From positions 16,971,001 through 17,035,000 of the forward strand of contig NC_073641.1 in assembly GCF_029407905.1 (NCBI RefSeq): 64,000 nucleotides of DNA. Direction: 5' to 3'. Source of the DNA: Bubalus kerabau. Its lineage: Eukaryota; Chordata; Mammalia; Artiodactyla; Bovidae. How positions within the stretch are numbered: position 1 is the stretch's first letter; the number at the start of each line of letters is the position of its first letter. This document shows, piece after piece, positions 12,155 through 25,194 of the stretch. The translations under genes were made by a program, and so were the position numbers. Below the pieces are notes generated by a model. The model was not told the DNA's origin. It made no database searches and saw only the letters and a program-made list of their open reading frames with translations.

Positions 12155-13584
12155 AGGCATGGCCTATTCTGTGTTTACTGCATGCTCCTTTTCTGTGACG
12201 TGATCTCCTAAACCCCATGGAGTTCACTATGGCACTGCGGATTTGAACTCTGCTTTCGGGTCTTGACCCCTCCTTGAGCGTGGTCCTTTGGGTTTTTTGA
12301 TTAATAGTTTAACAGGTCTCTATCTCCTCTAATCTGAAAGTTCTGCTTTTCAGAGGTTGTGAAAGTAACTCTTTCGTCTTCCATCCTACACAGATTTAAA
12401 ATGTGGCAAATATCTTTGGGAGGACTCTTCCTATGTGTTTGTTGTAGGCTTCTGTATTCTGTGGATGATTCCCGACCCTCTGTGAGATTGCCAGAGGTTT
12501 CATTTTGCTTGTTTGGCCAACTAGCCAACTACGTAGCCTCTTGTACTGCCACAGCTCTCGGCAAATGTCTCATGGGGAAGATGGCCATATGTTCAGACTC
12601 TTTGTCCAACCTGCCATGTCAGTCCATATATGGTTGTGAAAAACCTCAGCTGATTTCTCTTCCCCTAATAGAGTCCTCTGCCTATGGCAAGACTGATCCT
12701 CAGATAACTCTCAGATTCAAATTACTTCCAGAGAAGCAAGTAGTTGGCAGTATTAGCTTCACTGGGGACTCTCCCGCTACTGGAATTTCCTTCATCAAGA
12801 CTTCTTTAATTCCAGAGCTCTTTTATTTATTTATAAATAGAGCTTTTGTAATTATCATTTTATTCCCATTGAGAATGATGATGCTACAACTTATATGCTA
12901 ATATATCTTATTAAATCTTATATATTCTAGGAAAAGAAATCACCGCTGCTGTTATTGTCAGAAATAATAAGCTTGACCTGTGTTTATTCTTGCATTTCTC
13001 AGAGTTCTGTGGCTATTTTCTCATTTTTTGTGTGCTCAAAACCAAGTCCTATTGCATCCCTCTATACTGGGGGAATATCCCTATATTCTTCATCTGTTAA
13101 TTCTAACTCTGTTGCTGATGATCAAACAAGACTGCTACTCTTCCAGTGCTGAGCTAAGGTAGTAGTGCTGTATCTCACATACAGAACAGGTCCAGAGCAT
13201 ATGATTTTTCAAGTAATATTCAGATTGTCTGGGATAAAAGGTGTAATAAACACAAAGTATAACCTGCAGCCACTGCACAAACCCAGAATCGTCCTCAGAG
13301 TACCTTTATATACCTTGCCAACCTCTGTATGCTAGGATGCATATTAACCATCACCCATAAGGGTACACCACTCACCATGATTATAGAATAGGATAAGGTG
13401 ACCACAGCATCTCTCAGAGACAGAGTAAGTTTTCCATTACCTGTCTTAATTCCAAGCTCCTCAATCTTCATTGTTTATTCCAAGATTGACCACAATTTTC
13501 TAGGATAATTCACAGTGAATACACATATTGCCCATTGCCCTAACAATGTGATACAGTGGTCAAACCTTAAAACATTTGCACATT
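12155..13584. other. Unassigned sequence with a 180-codon open frame
   Basis: There is no recognisable repeat consensus. An open frame at 12359-12901 (plus) has a hydrophobic stretch near its start and many Cys, but no domain I know. An overlapping antisense frame at 12301-12528 is equally anonymous. The base composition is somewhat less AT-rich than the flanks, which suggests an old inserted element; I cannot name it. Confidence 0.35.
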
Positions 13585-14215
13585 TTGGAACACGTGTACC
13601 CCAATGTTCATCGCAGCACTGTTTATAATAGCCAGGACATGGAAGCAACCTAGATGTCCAGCAGCAGACGAATGGATAAGAAAGCTGTGGTACATATACA
13701 CAATGGAGTATTACTCAGCCATTAAAAAGAATACATTTGAATCAGTTCTAATGAGGTGGATGAAACTGGAGCATATTATACAGAGTGAAGTAAATCAGAA
13801 AGAAAAACACCAATACAGTATACTAACACATATATATGGAGTTTAGAAAGATGGTAATGATAACCCTGTATGAGAGACAGCAAAAGAGACACAGATGTAT
13901 AGAACAGTCTTTTGGACTCTGTGGGAGAAGGCGAGGGTGGGATAATTTGGGAGAATGACATTGAAACATGTATAATATCATATATGAAATGAATCGCCAG
14001 TCCAGGTTCGATGGATGATGCAGGATACTTGGGGCTGGTGCACTGGGATGACCCAGAGGGATGGTACGGGGAGGGAGGTGGGAAGGGGGTTCAGGATGGG
14101 GAACATGTGTACACCCGTGGCAGATTCATGTTAATGGATGGCAAAACCAATACAATATTGTAAAGTAATTAGCCTCCAATTTAAATAAATTTATATTAAA
14201 AAATAAAAAAAAGAA
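13585..14215 (+). mobile_element. Young ruminant L1 3' end
   Basis: The final ORF2 codons and a full 3' UTR are visible: caatgttcatcgcagcactg, ggagtattactcagccatta, then the G-rich tract at about 14065-14100, then caataca and an A-rich tail. The low divergence suggests a recent 5'-truncated insertion. Confidence 0.9.
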
Positions 14216-14387
14216 ATTAAATAGCACCATTTATTAGACAGTTACAGTCAAATTTGAATTTGGCTGTGCTGAATTCCTTAACTTCCTTCTTGGTTTCTCT
14301 TGATCAAAGGCTGAAAAATTTCAGTGTCAAGTACCAAAGTCATCTTATTACCTGTTTCAACATTTTAAGTCTGTGCAATCAATTCTG

Positions 14388-15642
14388 GGATAACAAGGGA
14401 ATATTTCATGCAAAGATGGGCACAATAAAGAACAGAAACAGGAAGGACCTAACAGAAGAAGAGATTAAGAAAAGGTGGCAAGAATACACAGAATAACTGT
14501 ACTTTATAACAGCTAATAACTGTTAATAACCCAGATAACTATGATGGTATGGTTACTCACCTAAAACCAGACATCATGGAGTGTGAAGTCAAGTGGCGCT
14601 TAGGAAGCATTACTACGAACAAAGCTAGTGGAGGTGATGGAATTCTAGCTGTGCTATTTCAAATCCTAAAAGATGATGCTGTTAAAGTGCTGCACTCAAT
14701 ATGTCAGCAAATTTAGAAAATTCAACAATGGCCACAGGACTGGAAAAGGTCAGTTTTCATTCCAATCCCAAGAAAGGCATGCCAAAGAATGTTCAAGCTA
14801 CCATACAATTGCACTTATTTCACATGCTAGCAAGGTAAAGCTCAAAATCCGTCAAGCTAGGCTTCCACAGTACGTGAACTGAGAACTTCCAGAAGTACAA
14901 GCTGGATTTAGAAAAGGCAGAGGAACCAGAGATCAAATTGCCAATACCCATTTGATCACAGGAAAACAAAGGGAATTCCAGAAAAACATTTATTTCTGCT
15001 TCATTGACTATCAAAAGCCTTTGAGTGTATGGATCACAACAAACTATGGAAAATTCTTAAAGAGATGGGAACACCAGACCACCTTACCTTCCTTCTGAGA
15101 AACCTGTATGCAGGTCAACAAGCCACAGTTAGAACCGGACGTGAAGCAAGGGAAGGGTTCAAAATTGGGAAAGGAGTACGTCAAGGCTGTATATTGTCAC
15201 CCTGCTTATTTAACTTATATGCAGAGTACATCGTGTTATATGCTGTGCTGGATGTATCACACGCTGGAATCAAGACTGCTGGGAGAAATATCAACAACCT
15301 CAGATATGCAGATGATATTACTTTCATGGCAGAAAGTGAAGAGAAACTAAAGAGCTTCTTGATGAAGGTGAAAGAGGAGAGTGAAAAAGCGGGCTTAAAG
15401 CTCAACATTCAAAAAACTAAGATCATGGCATCCAGTCCCATTACTTCATGGCAAATAGATGGGGAAACTATGGAAACAGTGACAGATTTTATTTTCTTGG
15501 GCTCCAAAGTCACTGTGGACAGTGACTGCAGCCATGAAATTAAAAGACGCTTGCTCCTTGGAAGAAAAGTTATGACAAACCTAGACACAGAGACATTACT
15601 TTGCAAACAAAAATGCATATAGTTAAAGCTGTGGTTTTTCCA
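14388..15642 (+). mobile_element. BovB reverse-transcriptase fragment
   Basis: A plus-strand fragment starting within GIFHAKMG and ending in VKAVVFP, before the usual 3' tail, so it is truncated at both ends. The first half has several frameshifts and stops; the second half keeps a long frame (15029-15622). Confidence 0.9.
15029..15622 (+). pseudogene. BovB reverse-transcriptase palm remnant with intact YADD
   Basis: A 197-codon open frame covers the second half of the reverse-transcriptase domain: GKGVRQGCILSPCLFNLY at residues 47-64, the catalytic YADD at 93-96, then the thumb-like region (KLNIQKTKIMASSP). Palm motif A lies upstream beyond a stop, so no complete catalytic domain exists. 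This is the best preserved YADD segment in an open frame in the window. Confidence 0.85.
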
Positions 15643-17418
15643 GAAGAAAACAGTGTTTTAGTTTTTATTCCACTGCCCAACTGAGCTATTTAGCCTTCAA
15701 CAGAGACCATGGATTCATGACCCAACACCAGAATAACACTAGGTCATGTGAAGAGGAAAGGAAATATTTTATGTCAAAGTGAGCTAGCTCTTAGACCTCC
15801 TATCAAGTGTTAGTTGCACTGATGATTCTGTCAATCTTAGTTTCTTCCTCTGAAGTATCTACCATTTCCAGGCATTGCATCTTAGTGTATCAGTATCCAG
15901 CTGATGTGGTTTCTAGTCCCGCTAGTATATCTGAAACAGGCAACCAGGAACTAGAAACCAGGATCTATGAGGAACAGCTGAAGGAATGTATATAGTGTCT
16001 GTGTGGAATAAAGACCTGTCTAGAACATCAAATGTGTCTTTGCATGTTTGAAGAACAGTCACATGGAGGAAGACTTGAACCAATAAAAGGAAATTATGAG
16101 AAGCCAGATTTCATTTACACAGAAATTTATGTGAATGAGTTGTTAAAATGAACAAATGTACTTATTCAGGTAGTAAGTGATAAGCATGTGATACGCAGAA
16201 TCTAGATGTCTATCTCTGAGCATGATTGTTGAGGCTGTTCTTGTATTGGTCGGAGAAGTTACATTATGTATATTTTCTAACTCTTCAGAATCTATGATTT
16301 TACATTTTAGTGTGATTGCATGTAACTACATATTTCTAAAGCAATTTCTTATACTGTAGGGCTGATTTGGCTTCCAAAATAAATTTTAAACTTATTATTA
16401 AACTGTACAGCAAAAACAGGGCCTGATTCTGCCATTAGAAAAAAAATAGAAAAAGAAACTAAAATTCTTAGGCCCTTTTGAAAAATTACGTTGCGAAAAG
16501 GTTAATGAACTTTCTAGTAAGACAGCACCAAGGCTACAGCACATTGTAAAATCTCTCTGATTTTACCTCCAACTTTCTGAGAAAGCAGATTTCTGGGTGA
16601 TATTCAAACTCCTGCTATTTGATCATATATTGTTTTGTTCTCTATTAGAGACAAGCATTCATTTACATGTGGATATTCCTTCATTTATATTGAGCATGTT
16701 TAAACTTGCAGAATCAATCTAACACCTTCAGATGAGCTAATGACCAAATAAAACAATTCCCTAGGCTTTACAATAAAACAAATGGATTGGTCATAAATAT
16801 GTCTCAGATACCTTCATTTTAGCTGCATGTTCTTGTTATTACCAGAAAAAATTAGGACATCAGATTTAAATCATGGCTTTTTTTTTTTTTATCTTTGATT
16901 TGAGTATATTTAGAAAAAAATTCAATAACATGGAACTTTATTTTGGCAAAACATGTTAGTAAAACCTCTTAGCTTGTTAATATATACAAAATTGGTTTCT
17001 TAGGAAACCAACGAAAACATGGCAAGCCTGAAAATCAAGTCAATTAGATACTGATAAACTGAGGATGCCATGCTTGGAAACAATAGATACTTCAGAGGAA
17101 AAAACTAAGGGCGAGGGTTAACATGTTTTGGCACCTGATAAAAGATGTAAAGTGCTAGCTCTCATATATCTAGAATATTTCCATTTCTTTTCACATAACT
17201 CATTTTACGTATAAGCATATAACATGTATTTGTAAGAAATAAATTTAAAACATGTCTGCTTATTCATCAATATCTTTTAAGACACTACTTGACAAGGAGA
17301 AAGGGATAAGTAAGTGTGAGTGAGCTTTATGGATGAACGAATTTTTAAAAGTTTACATGAACTTCATTGATTAGGAAATCTAAAACTATGTTAAAATGTT
17401 TTTGCTCTGGTTTTGTGG
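15643..17418. other. Unique AT-rich intronic sequence
   Basis: No exon or young repeat is recognised. There is a T-run at about 16877-16891. The short open frame at 15807-15995 has no domain. Confidence 0.45.
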
Positions 17419-17419
17419 A

Positions 17420-17608
17420 GAGAATACTAATTGTATGGAGCCAAAGGAGTCTACATGAATGTCTATTCTTTTCCATAATATCTTCTTTTCCCACCTTACT
17501 TCCTTCCACCAACCTCTGAAAATTAAGCTGAAAAGAAACTGTTTTGAGAAAACAATTAACGTGGCACAGATGGCATGATGTTGAATACTGTGGTATAATA
17601 TGGATATT
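17420..17608. repeat. Local direct duplication, copy 1
   Basis: About 190 bp containing gaatgtctattcttttccat, aagctgaaaagaaactgtt and gcacagatggcat. It recurs in the same order and orientation at 18473-18665, with roughly one difference in ten bases by eye. Confidence 0.85.
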
Positions 17609-17699
17609 ATTATGTATCTGTATACAATATGGATATTATATCCATATTCAATTTTCAACTATCCTAATTTTTGTACAATTTTATTACTTTAAATCAAGA

Positions 17700-18250
17700 T
17701 GATTCAATCAGTATCAAATTAAGTGTGCTTTATTCTTATGAAAAATAATCAGAAATGAAGACTAATAAAAATACTGCAAGTAATGTATTACTGAGATTAC
17801 TGAGAGGGAAATTGATGACCTTAAATAATAATTTTTTAAAAATTAAAAGGATAAAAATTAAGGTACTAGAAAGGCACCTTACTATGGTATAAAAAGGACA
17901 GAATAAATAAAAAAGAATAGCAGTAAGGATTTAACAAAGCAGAAATTAATGAAACTAAAAGATACAATAGAGTCAATTTCAAAAATTCATTATTTAAAAA
18001 GAATAATAAAATTTACAAATATCTGGCAAGATCAGGAAAAAAGCAGGGCATAAAGTAAACAATATTGATAATATACAGAGAAGAGAGCTATAGACACAGG
18101 AGAGATTAAACAATATAAACAGCTTTCTGTCAACAAATATTAAAAGAAAAAATTAATTCCTGGAAGAGATATATCATATAAACCGACTTAAAAATAAATT
18201 GAGAACAAAGATATTTTGAAAATGGAAACATGGGGCAATCTTGCTCATAA
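17700..18250 (+). mobile_element. L1 ORF2 fragment
   Basis: Degraded L1 ORF2 sequence, for example agaaattaatgaaactaaaa and then aatttacaaatatctggcaa, with stops in all frames. It lies between the two copies of the local duplication. Confidence 0.65.
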
Positions 18251-18472
18251 ATATAGATGTTAAATAAAAGAACTTCAGACAAAAGCAGAATTTCCCGCTT
18301 TATGCCACTTTGCTTGTATGAAAGGTATGAACTAGCCCCTCTTTTACTAACTGAAATAAATCTGAACTGGATTTTGGCTTCAATGTTTGTTTTGCATGGA
18401 GCCATCCCAAAGCTGAGTGTACCCCCAGCAGGCAGAGGGGCACCACCAAGCAACTTCTGTTTTTTTTTTCTG

Positions 18473-18665
18473 GAAAGAATAGTAATTGTATGAAGCCCAA
18501 GGTGTCTAACATGAATGTCTATTCTTTTCCATAATATCCTCTTTTCCCACCTGACTTCCTTCTACCAACCTCTGAACATTTAGCTGAAAAGAAACTGTTC
18601 TGAGAAAACAATTAACATGGCACAGATGGCATGGTATGTTGAGTACTATGATATAATATGGATAT
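18473..18665. repeat. Local direct duplication, copy 2
   Basis: Second copy of the 17420-17608 segment, offset by about 1.05 kb. It is preceded by a T-run at about 18461-18469. Confidence 0.85.
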
Positions 18666-19200
18666 CAGCATCAGGAATATTAAAATATTTCTTTTAATAT
18701 CAGAGATGCTGCTATCACTTTTCTATTCAAAATCAGAAGTCCTTGTTCAGAAAGTATGGCAAGAAAAAAAAGAGAAGGAAAAAGCATAATATTAGTTTGA
18801 AACATATAAAACTGTCTTTATTTACAGGTAAGGCAGATATGATTATCTTCATTCAAAGCCCCTCAAACCCTATAAATAATGAAACTGAAGGTAATTTAGT
18901 AAGGCTGCTGAATATGGGATCAAAATCCCACAAGGCCATTTCTATACAATGCAGTTAAGGAATAATTTTAAAAACCCAGAATCATTATTTAATATTCAGA
19001 AAAGTAGGCTATTTTGTTTGAAGGGAGACATGAATCCTCTGTAACACACAATAAGAGGTAGATTCTAGATAAAGACCTAAGTGAGAAGTAATTTTTAATA
19101 TTAACTTTATAGTTTTACCTAAGCAAAAACCTTTGTAACCTGGGAATAGGGAAGAACTTCCTAAATAAAACTTTAAAATACAATGAGAACACAAAATTAA
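18666..19200. other. Unassigned intronic sequence
   Basis: AT-rich, without recognised repeats or exons. The short open frames at 18743-18958 and 19009-19194 carry no domain. Confidence 0.45.
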
Positions 19201-20060
19201 GGTGGATTTAATTATGTCAAAGTTGAGTTTCTTTCAGTGAAGGACATCATGGATAAACTTAATATACAGATTATAAAATGGGATAAAACATTTCTAATGT
19301 CTAAAGCAGACAGAGGATTAGTATCCTGAATACACAAGAAATTCTGTAAAACTGATAAAAGGCAGAAACCGCCTTAGGAAAATGAGGAGAGCGGTTACTG
19401 AAAAGGAATCTGAAAGACTGATAAGTATTTGAAGGATCTTGAACTACTAGAGATCAGATAAAAGCAAATTAAATTAATAATGAGAGTTCCTAGCTTGCAT
19501 TCTTGGTCATTTTCCTTAGTTCCAATTCCCCCAAGCCTTAGGCACTGTTACAGGTATCCACACTGGCATTTGGGGGAACTGTTGGCATTACTTAGTCAAA
19601 TACATGACCCAGACATTCTGCTCCTGAGTCTATATGCCAAATAAATCCTCACAAGGCCCACATTGGGATAGTCATTAGTATTACATGTAGTGGCAGGGAG
19701 CTGGAGGTATTCTGTGCTCCAATCAGTGAACAGCTGGATAAAATGCGGTAAATGCATACCTTCAGAAAACAGGATTTAGAAGTACACATAGGCACCAAGA
19801 TTCATCTAAAAGTCTAGTGCTAGACGAAAAAGATAAGAAACAGTGCAATAATATAACGACACCATTCCCATAAATTAAAATATATGCAGAGAAAACAATA
19901 AATATGATTTAAAAATAAAAGGAAGATACAGATTAAATAAATCCAACATAATAGAAAGTAGGAGACTGGTGATGACAGCAGCAGTTAATTAAGAAGTAGA
20001 ACTGGAGTAGTTGCTTGGTGAGTAGCCTCACCCAAGGTTCAGAGGAGGAGAGAGGGTAAC
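19200..20060 (+). mobile_element. Old L1 3' region
   Basis: Diverged L1 landmarks are present: gtatcctgaatacacaagaa, aaaatgaggagagcggttac, and an A-rich end near 19915. The call rests on diffuse similarity. Confidence 0.5.
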
Positions 20061-20261
20061 AACAGCAAATATATGTGCATAAATCTAACTAAAATGTGTA
20101 TAAAACATCAGTGAAGGAAATTATCAAATTTTCTTATAAGACATGAAAGAGAAGATCTAGATAAAAGAAAAACCATTTAGTGGATAGGGAAAGTTATTAA
20201 GGTGTCAATTCTCCCCACATGGACTCATGCGTTGAATAGGAACTTCTTCCCTTAATTCAAC

Positions 20262-20545
20262 ACGGTTTTCTTTTTTCTTTTTAATTGAAAATAACTGCTT
20301 TACAATGTTGTGTTGGTTTCTGCCATATATCAGCATGAATCAACCATATATATACATATGTCCTCTCCCTCTAGAACCTCCCTCCCACCTCCCACTCCAT
20401 CCCACCCCTCTTAGGTTGTCACAGAGCACCAGGCTGAGCTCCCTGTGCTATACAGAAACTTCCCATTAGCTATCTGTTTTACACAAGGTAATATATATAT
20501 TTAAATGCACTCTTTAAATTCGTCCCACCTTTGTAAAGTTTTCGT
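20262..20545 (-). mobile_element. L1 3' UTR fragment, ruminant type
   Basis: On the plus strand it reads ttaattgaaaataactgctt, ttacaatgttgtgttggttt, catgaatcaaccatatatat and then the C-rich ctccctcccacctcccactc. This is the reverse complement of the ruminant L1 3' UTR. Confidence 0.8.
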
Positions 20546-20579
20546 GGAACTTTACAAGATGATTCTAAGATTCAAAGAG

Positions 20580-21570
20580 TCAAACAAATAAACAAACAAA
20601 AAATGGTCAAGACACTCATGCAGCAAAACAAGTCTGAAGAAAGATATCAAGACTTCTTATAAGGCTTCAGTAACTGAGATACTATAGTATTGGAGTAGAA
20701 CTTGACATACAGACCAAAGGAACCAAATAAAGACTTCAGAAAAAGACTCACAGAAATGGAAATTTAAACAATGACAAATTATCACTGTGGATCAGTGGGG
20801 AAATAATGAATTATTAAATCGTGGTTGGAAAAAATAGGAAAAAAAATCCCAAAGTAATTGGATCCCTACCCTATAACACAACACCCATTCCCCTCACCAC
20901 CACAAAATCCAGAAAGTATCAACAACACAAATTACTTCCAAAGACCTTCAAAATACTTGAAAAATACAAAGGAAAATATCTTTATGACACTGAGGATAGA
21001 GAATTTCTCAAATCAGATGATACATACCAGAAAGATGCTAAAAAATGAAAAATACAATTCATTAAAGACATGATAAAGTGAAAAGAAAAACAAGTGAGAG
21101 AAGACAGCTGCCATTCATATAATTAACAAGAAAAGGAAACAGCAGAATATTTTAAAACTCTCAAAAATCAACAAGAAAAATACAATTGATAGGAAAATGG
21201 ACAAAATCTGAAAAGGAATTTCACAAATGAAGAAATTCAATAACTGATACATATACAAAGCTATTTTCAATCCCTGTTAGTAATTAGATAGGTTGAAATT
21301 AAATCCCCAATGAGATATCATTTTATACCCACTGAAAACACTAAATGTGGTAAACAAAGTTGGTGACACATCAGCAGTCATTTAGGAAAATGGTTTGGTT
21401 TAGGCAATCAAATTAAAAATATGTTTTTCTTATGACCCAGCTGTTTTTTACTGGCACTTATTCTAGAGGAACTCTCATGCTCCAAGAGACATGAAAATAT
21501 TTATAACAATGTTGTTATAATAACAGAAACTGTATAACTCATTTGCTCATCAATAGAGAATAAATGGTAC
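20580..21570 (+). mobile_element. L1 ORF2 C-terminal/3' fragment
   Basis: The text includes ttggagtagaacttgacata, gaccaaaggaaccaaataaa and, later, ctattttcaatccc; these are L1 late-ORF2 and 3' sequences. The 75-codon open frame at 20821-21048 is part of it. Confidence 0.6.
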
Positions 21571-22240
21571 CATATTCACATAGTCCAAATCTATGCCTCA
21601 ATCACTGATGCCAAAGAAGCCAAAATTGACTGGTTCTATGAAGATTACATCTTCCAGAAATAACACACACTACACACAAAGATGTCCTTTTCTTCACAGG
21701 GGATTGGAATGCAAAAGTAGGAAGTCAAGAAATACACCGAATAATAGGTAAGTTTGGCCTTGGAGTATGAAATGAAGCAGGGGAAAGGCTAACAGAGTTT
21801 TATCAAGAGAATATACTAGTCATAGCAATACACTTTTCCAACAACACAAGAGATGACTCTACACATGGCCATCACCAGATGGTCAACACCGAAATTAGAT
21901 TGATTATGTTCTTTGTAGCCAAAGATGGAGAAACTCTCAAGTCAGCAAAAACAAGACCTGGCACTGACTGTGGCTCAGGTCATGAGCATCTTTACTGTCA
22001 AACTCAGACTTAAATTGAAGAAAGTAGGGAAAACCACTAGGCCAGTCAGGTAGGACCTAAATCAAGTCCTTTATGATTATACACTGGAAGTGAAGAATAA
22101 TTCAGTGGATTAAATCTGGTAGACAGAGTGCCTGAAGACCTATGAATGGAGGTTCATAATATTGTACCTCAGACAGTGACTTCAACCATCCCAAAGAAAA
22201 AGACATGCAAGAAGACAAAGTGGTAGTCTGAGGAGCAAAG

Positions 22241-22726
22241 ATGGGCATAATAAAGGACAGAAATGGTAGGGACCTAAAAGAAGCAGAAGATATTAAGAAG
22301 AGGTGTCAAGAATACACAGAAGAACTGTACAAAAAAGATCTTCATGACCCAGATAATCACAATGGTGTGATCACTCACCTAGAGCCAAACATCCTGGAAT
22401 GTGAAGTCAAGTGGGCTGTAGGAAGCATCACTATGAACAAAGCTAGTGGAGGTGATGGAATACCAGTTGAGCTTTTTCAAATCCTGAAAGATGATGCTAT
22501 GAACGTGCTGCACTCAATATGCCAGCAAATTTGGAAAACTCAGCAGTGGCCAGAGGACTGGAAAAGGTCAGTTTTCATTCCAATCCCAAAGAAAGGCAAT
22601 GCCAAAGAATGCTCAAACTACTGCACAATTGCACTCATCTCACATGCTAGTAAAGTAATGCTTAAAATTCTCCAAGTTAGGTTGAGTAATAAAGTTACTT
22701 TGAACCTCCTCCATAAAAAATTATAG
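22241..22726 (+). pseudogene. BovB linker/reverse-transcriptase N-terminal remnant
   Basis: A 161-codon open frame: KDRNGRDLKEAEDIKK, then ASGGDGIPVELFQILKD, then WKRSVFIPIPKKGNAKECSNY. Near residue 150 it leaves BovB sequence and reads into unrelated DNA. It carries no catalytic motif. Confidence 0.8.
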
Positions 22727-23036
22727 AAACTTGAGTTCTGTGGAACTTCTATGAGGAGAAATAACATGAAATCACAAAGAAACAAATATTTAATTTATAG
22801 CTTTAGCACCCCAGAATATAAAAAGACAAAAGGAAATTAAGGGGTTATCAGAATGATGATTCATGTTTTTTAAAAAAATCTGCATATAGGGTAGAAGGTA
22901 GGATTCAAAGGAATCTTTTAAAGCACATAATCCGTACATTAAATTTCCTCTTCTTCCACATGAAATCCTGTGAATAACACTAACTTTCTTATATTTAATT
23001 TTATATCATATTTTGGTCTAAATGTAATACATTTTA
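22683..23036. other. Unassigned insert inside the BovB
   Basis: AT-rich sequence replacing about 200 bp of BovB reverse-transcriptase sequence; no family recognised. Confidence 0.45.
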
Positions 23037-23037
23037 G

Positions 23038-23338
23038 TGAATGAAAGCTGCTCAGTAATATCTGTCTTTTTGTGACCTTATGGACTATACAGTCCATGGA
23101 ATTCTCCAGGTCAGAATACTGGAGTGGGTAGGCTTTCCCTTCTCTAGGGGATCTTCCTAACCCAGGGATCAAAACCAGGGCTCCTGCATTGCAGGTGGAT
23201 TCTTTACCAGCTGAGCCACAAGGGAAGCCCAAGAATACTGGAGTAGGTAGCCTGTCCCTTCCCCAGGGCATCTTCCTGACCCAGGAATTGAACTGGGGTC
23301 TCCTGCATTGCAGGCAGATTATTTGCCAACTGAGCTAT
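23038..23338 (-). mobile_element. Bov-tA-type SINE with duplicated tRNA-like part
   Basis: Reading the minus strand, two tRNA-like heads (each with ctgcaatgcaggagacc-like sequence) precede one BovA tail. On the plus strand the landmarks are tcctgcattgcaggtggatt and then tcctgcattgcaggcagatt, about 120 bp apart. Confidence 0.8.
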
Positions 23339-24355
23339 ATATTACAAATTCTTTAAGAGATGATATACCAGACCACCTCACCTGTCTCCTGAGAAACCTG
23401 TATGCAGGTCAAGAAGCAACAGTTAGAATCAGACATGGAAAATTAGGAAAGGAGCATGTCAAGGCTGTATATTGTCACCCTGCTTATTTAACTTTATGAA
23501 GACTACATCATGTGAAATACCAGGCTGGATGAATCATAAGCTGGAATCAAGACTTCCAGGAGAAGTATCAATAGCCTCACATATGCATATGATACCACTT
23601 TAATGGCAGAAAGTGAAGAGTAACTAAAGAGTCTCTTGATGAGGTTGAAAGGAGAGTGAAAAAGCTGGCTTAAAACTTATTATTCAAAAACAGAAGATCA
23701 TAGCATCTGGTCCCATCACTTCATGGCAAATAGATGGGGAAAACAATGGAAATAGTGACAGACTTTATTTTCCTGGGCTCCAAAATCACTGTAGCCAGTG
23801 ACTGCAGCCATGAAATGAAAAGCTGCTAGCTCCTTGGAAGTAAAGCTCTGATAAATCTAGAGCTAGTATATTAAAAAAGCAGAGACATCACTTTGCCAAT
23901 ACGGGTCCATACAGTCAAAGCTATGTTTTTTTCAGTAGTCATGTACGGATATGAGAGTTGGACCATAAAGAAGGCTGAGCACTGAAGAACTGATGCTTTG
24001 GAACTATGGTGCTAGAAAAGACTCTTGAGAGTCCCTTGGACAGCCAGGAGATCAAACCAGTCAATCCTAAAGGAAATCAACCCTGAATATTCATTGGAAG
24101 GATTGATGCTGAAGCTCCAGTACTTCGGCCACCTGATTCAAAGAGCCAACTCAATGGAAAAGACTCTGATGTTGGGAAAGACTGAGGGCAAGAAGAGAAA
24201 GGAGAAACAGGATGAGATGGTTGGATGGCATCACTGACTCAATGGACATGAGATTGAGCAAATGCTGGGAGACAGTGAAGAACAGGGAAGCCTGCTGTGC
24301 TGCAGTCCATGAGGTCGCAAAAAGTTGGACACAACTTAGTGACTGAACAACAATG

Positions 24356-24927
24356 GATGGTGGATTTCTTCAGTTGTTTATGACTTTACAAAATAGTGTT
24401 ATAATGTGTACTATTTTATAGTTCTTATAAATAGGAGTACTATTAATAATATTCTATAGTAAATAGTATGTTTCATAGTGCTGATAAAATGTCTTTAAAT
24501 TAAGTTTCTTTATTCAAACTACTATATACAGTTATATCTGTCCATAAACTACTTTCTTCAAACTATGAGGATTTCGTAATTCAATTTATCTTCTGCCTCA
24601 ACCATATAGGCTCTGTTTTTACCTCCTTTTGCTTGATCATTGCTGTATTGATATTATCAGTCTTCTTATATGGAAGGCCCTCTTGTTCCCTGAAGATCAG
24701 AGCTCCCCACATCTGAGCTTCTCCAACAAGACCCCTCATCTGTACTAAAACTATACAGCTGTCCATGTTCTCATAGACCATGGTTTTATCAAAGACAAAA
24801 TTATATTTTATGTTTACATTGTATGATCATTACACATAACAAATTCTCAAAGGTGAAAAAGGTACTAGAGATTGCCTTGCCCTAATTTCATAATTCCTTT
24901 TATCTATAGTACAGTTACAATTTAGAA
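24356..24927. other. Unassigned intronic sequence
   Basis: AT-rich, without recognised repeats. The open frame at 24581-24781 (minus) has no domain. Confidence 0.45.
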
Positions 24928-25110
24928 TGCACTTTCACATCAGCTCATTTGATCCTTACAACTACATTAATTAGGTTATATAACTATTACCATCTTACAG
25001 GTCAGAAACAAAAACAAAAGTAGGTGTTTCTATGACATCCCTGAGGTCATGCATTTAGTTAGATGTGAACCCAGAAACTGATATTCCTTGTCCGTTATAC
25101 ATGGATGAGA
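24928..25110 (-). mobile_element. MIR SINE
   Basis: The order of landmarks matches a minus-strand MIR: ctcatttgatccttacaact, ttaccatcttacaggtcaga, ccctgaggtcatgca and then gatgtgaacccaga. Confidence 0.75.
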
Positions 25111-25194
25111 CACTCTACATTAAAGTACTGACACTTTCTACTTGTCCTAAACTTGCAGGACAGCTGTAAAATATTAAAATAAAATATTATGAAA

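Larger units (their letters stand above)
21571..24355 (+). mobile_element. BovB LINE interrupted at 22683-23344
   Basis: The first part (21571-22682) starts within the endonuclease (VIQVYAPT-like). It lacks the linker (a jump near 22235 from KKTKW to AKMGIIKD) and reaches ...KILQVR. The second part (23345-24355) resumes at IPDHLTCLLRNLYAGQ and runs to the 3' end (gactgaacaacaa). The gap holds other DNA and a Bov-tA SINE. Many frameshifts mark it as an old copy. Confidence 0.85.
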
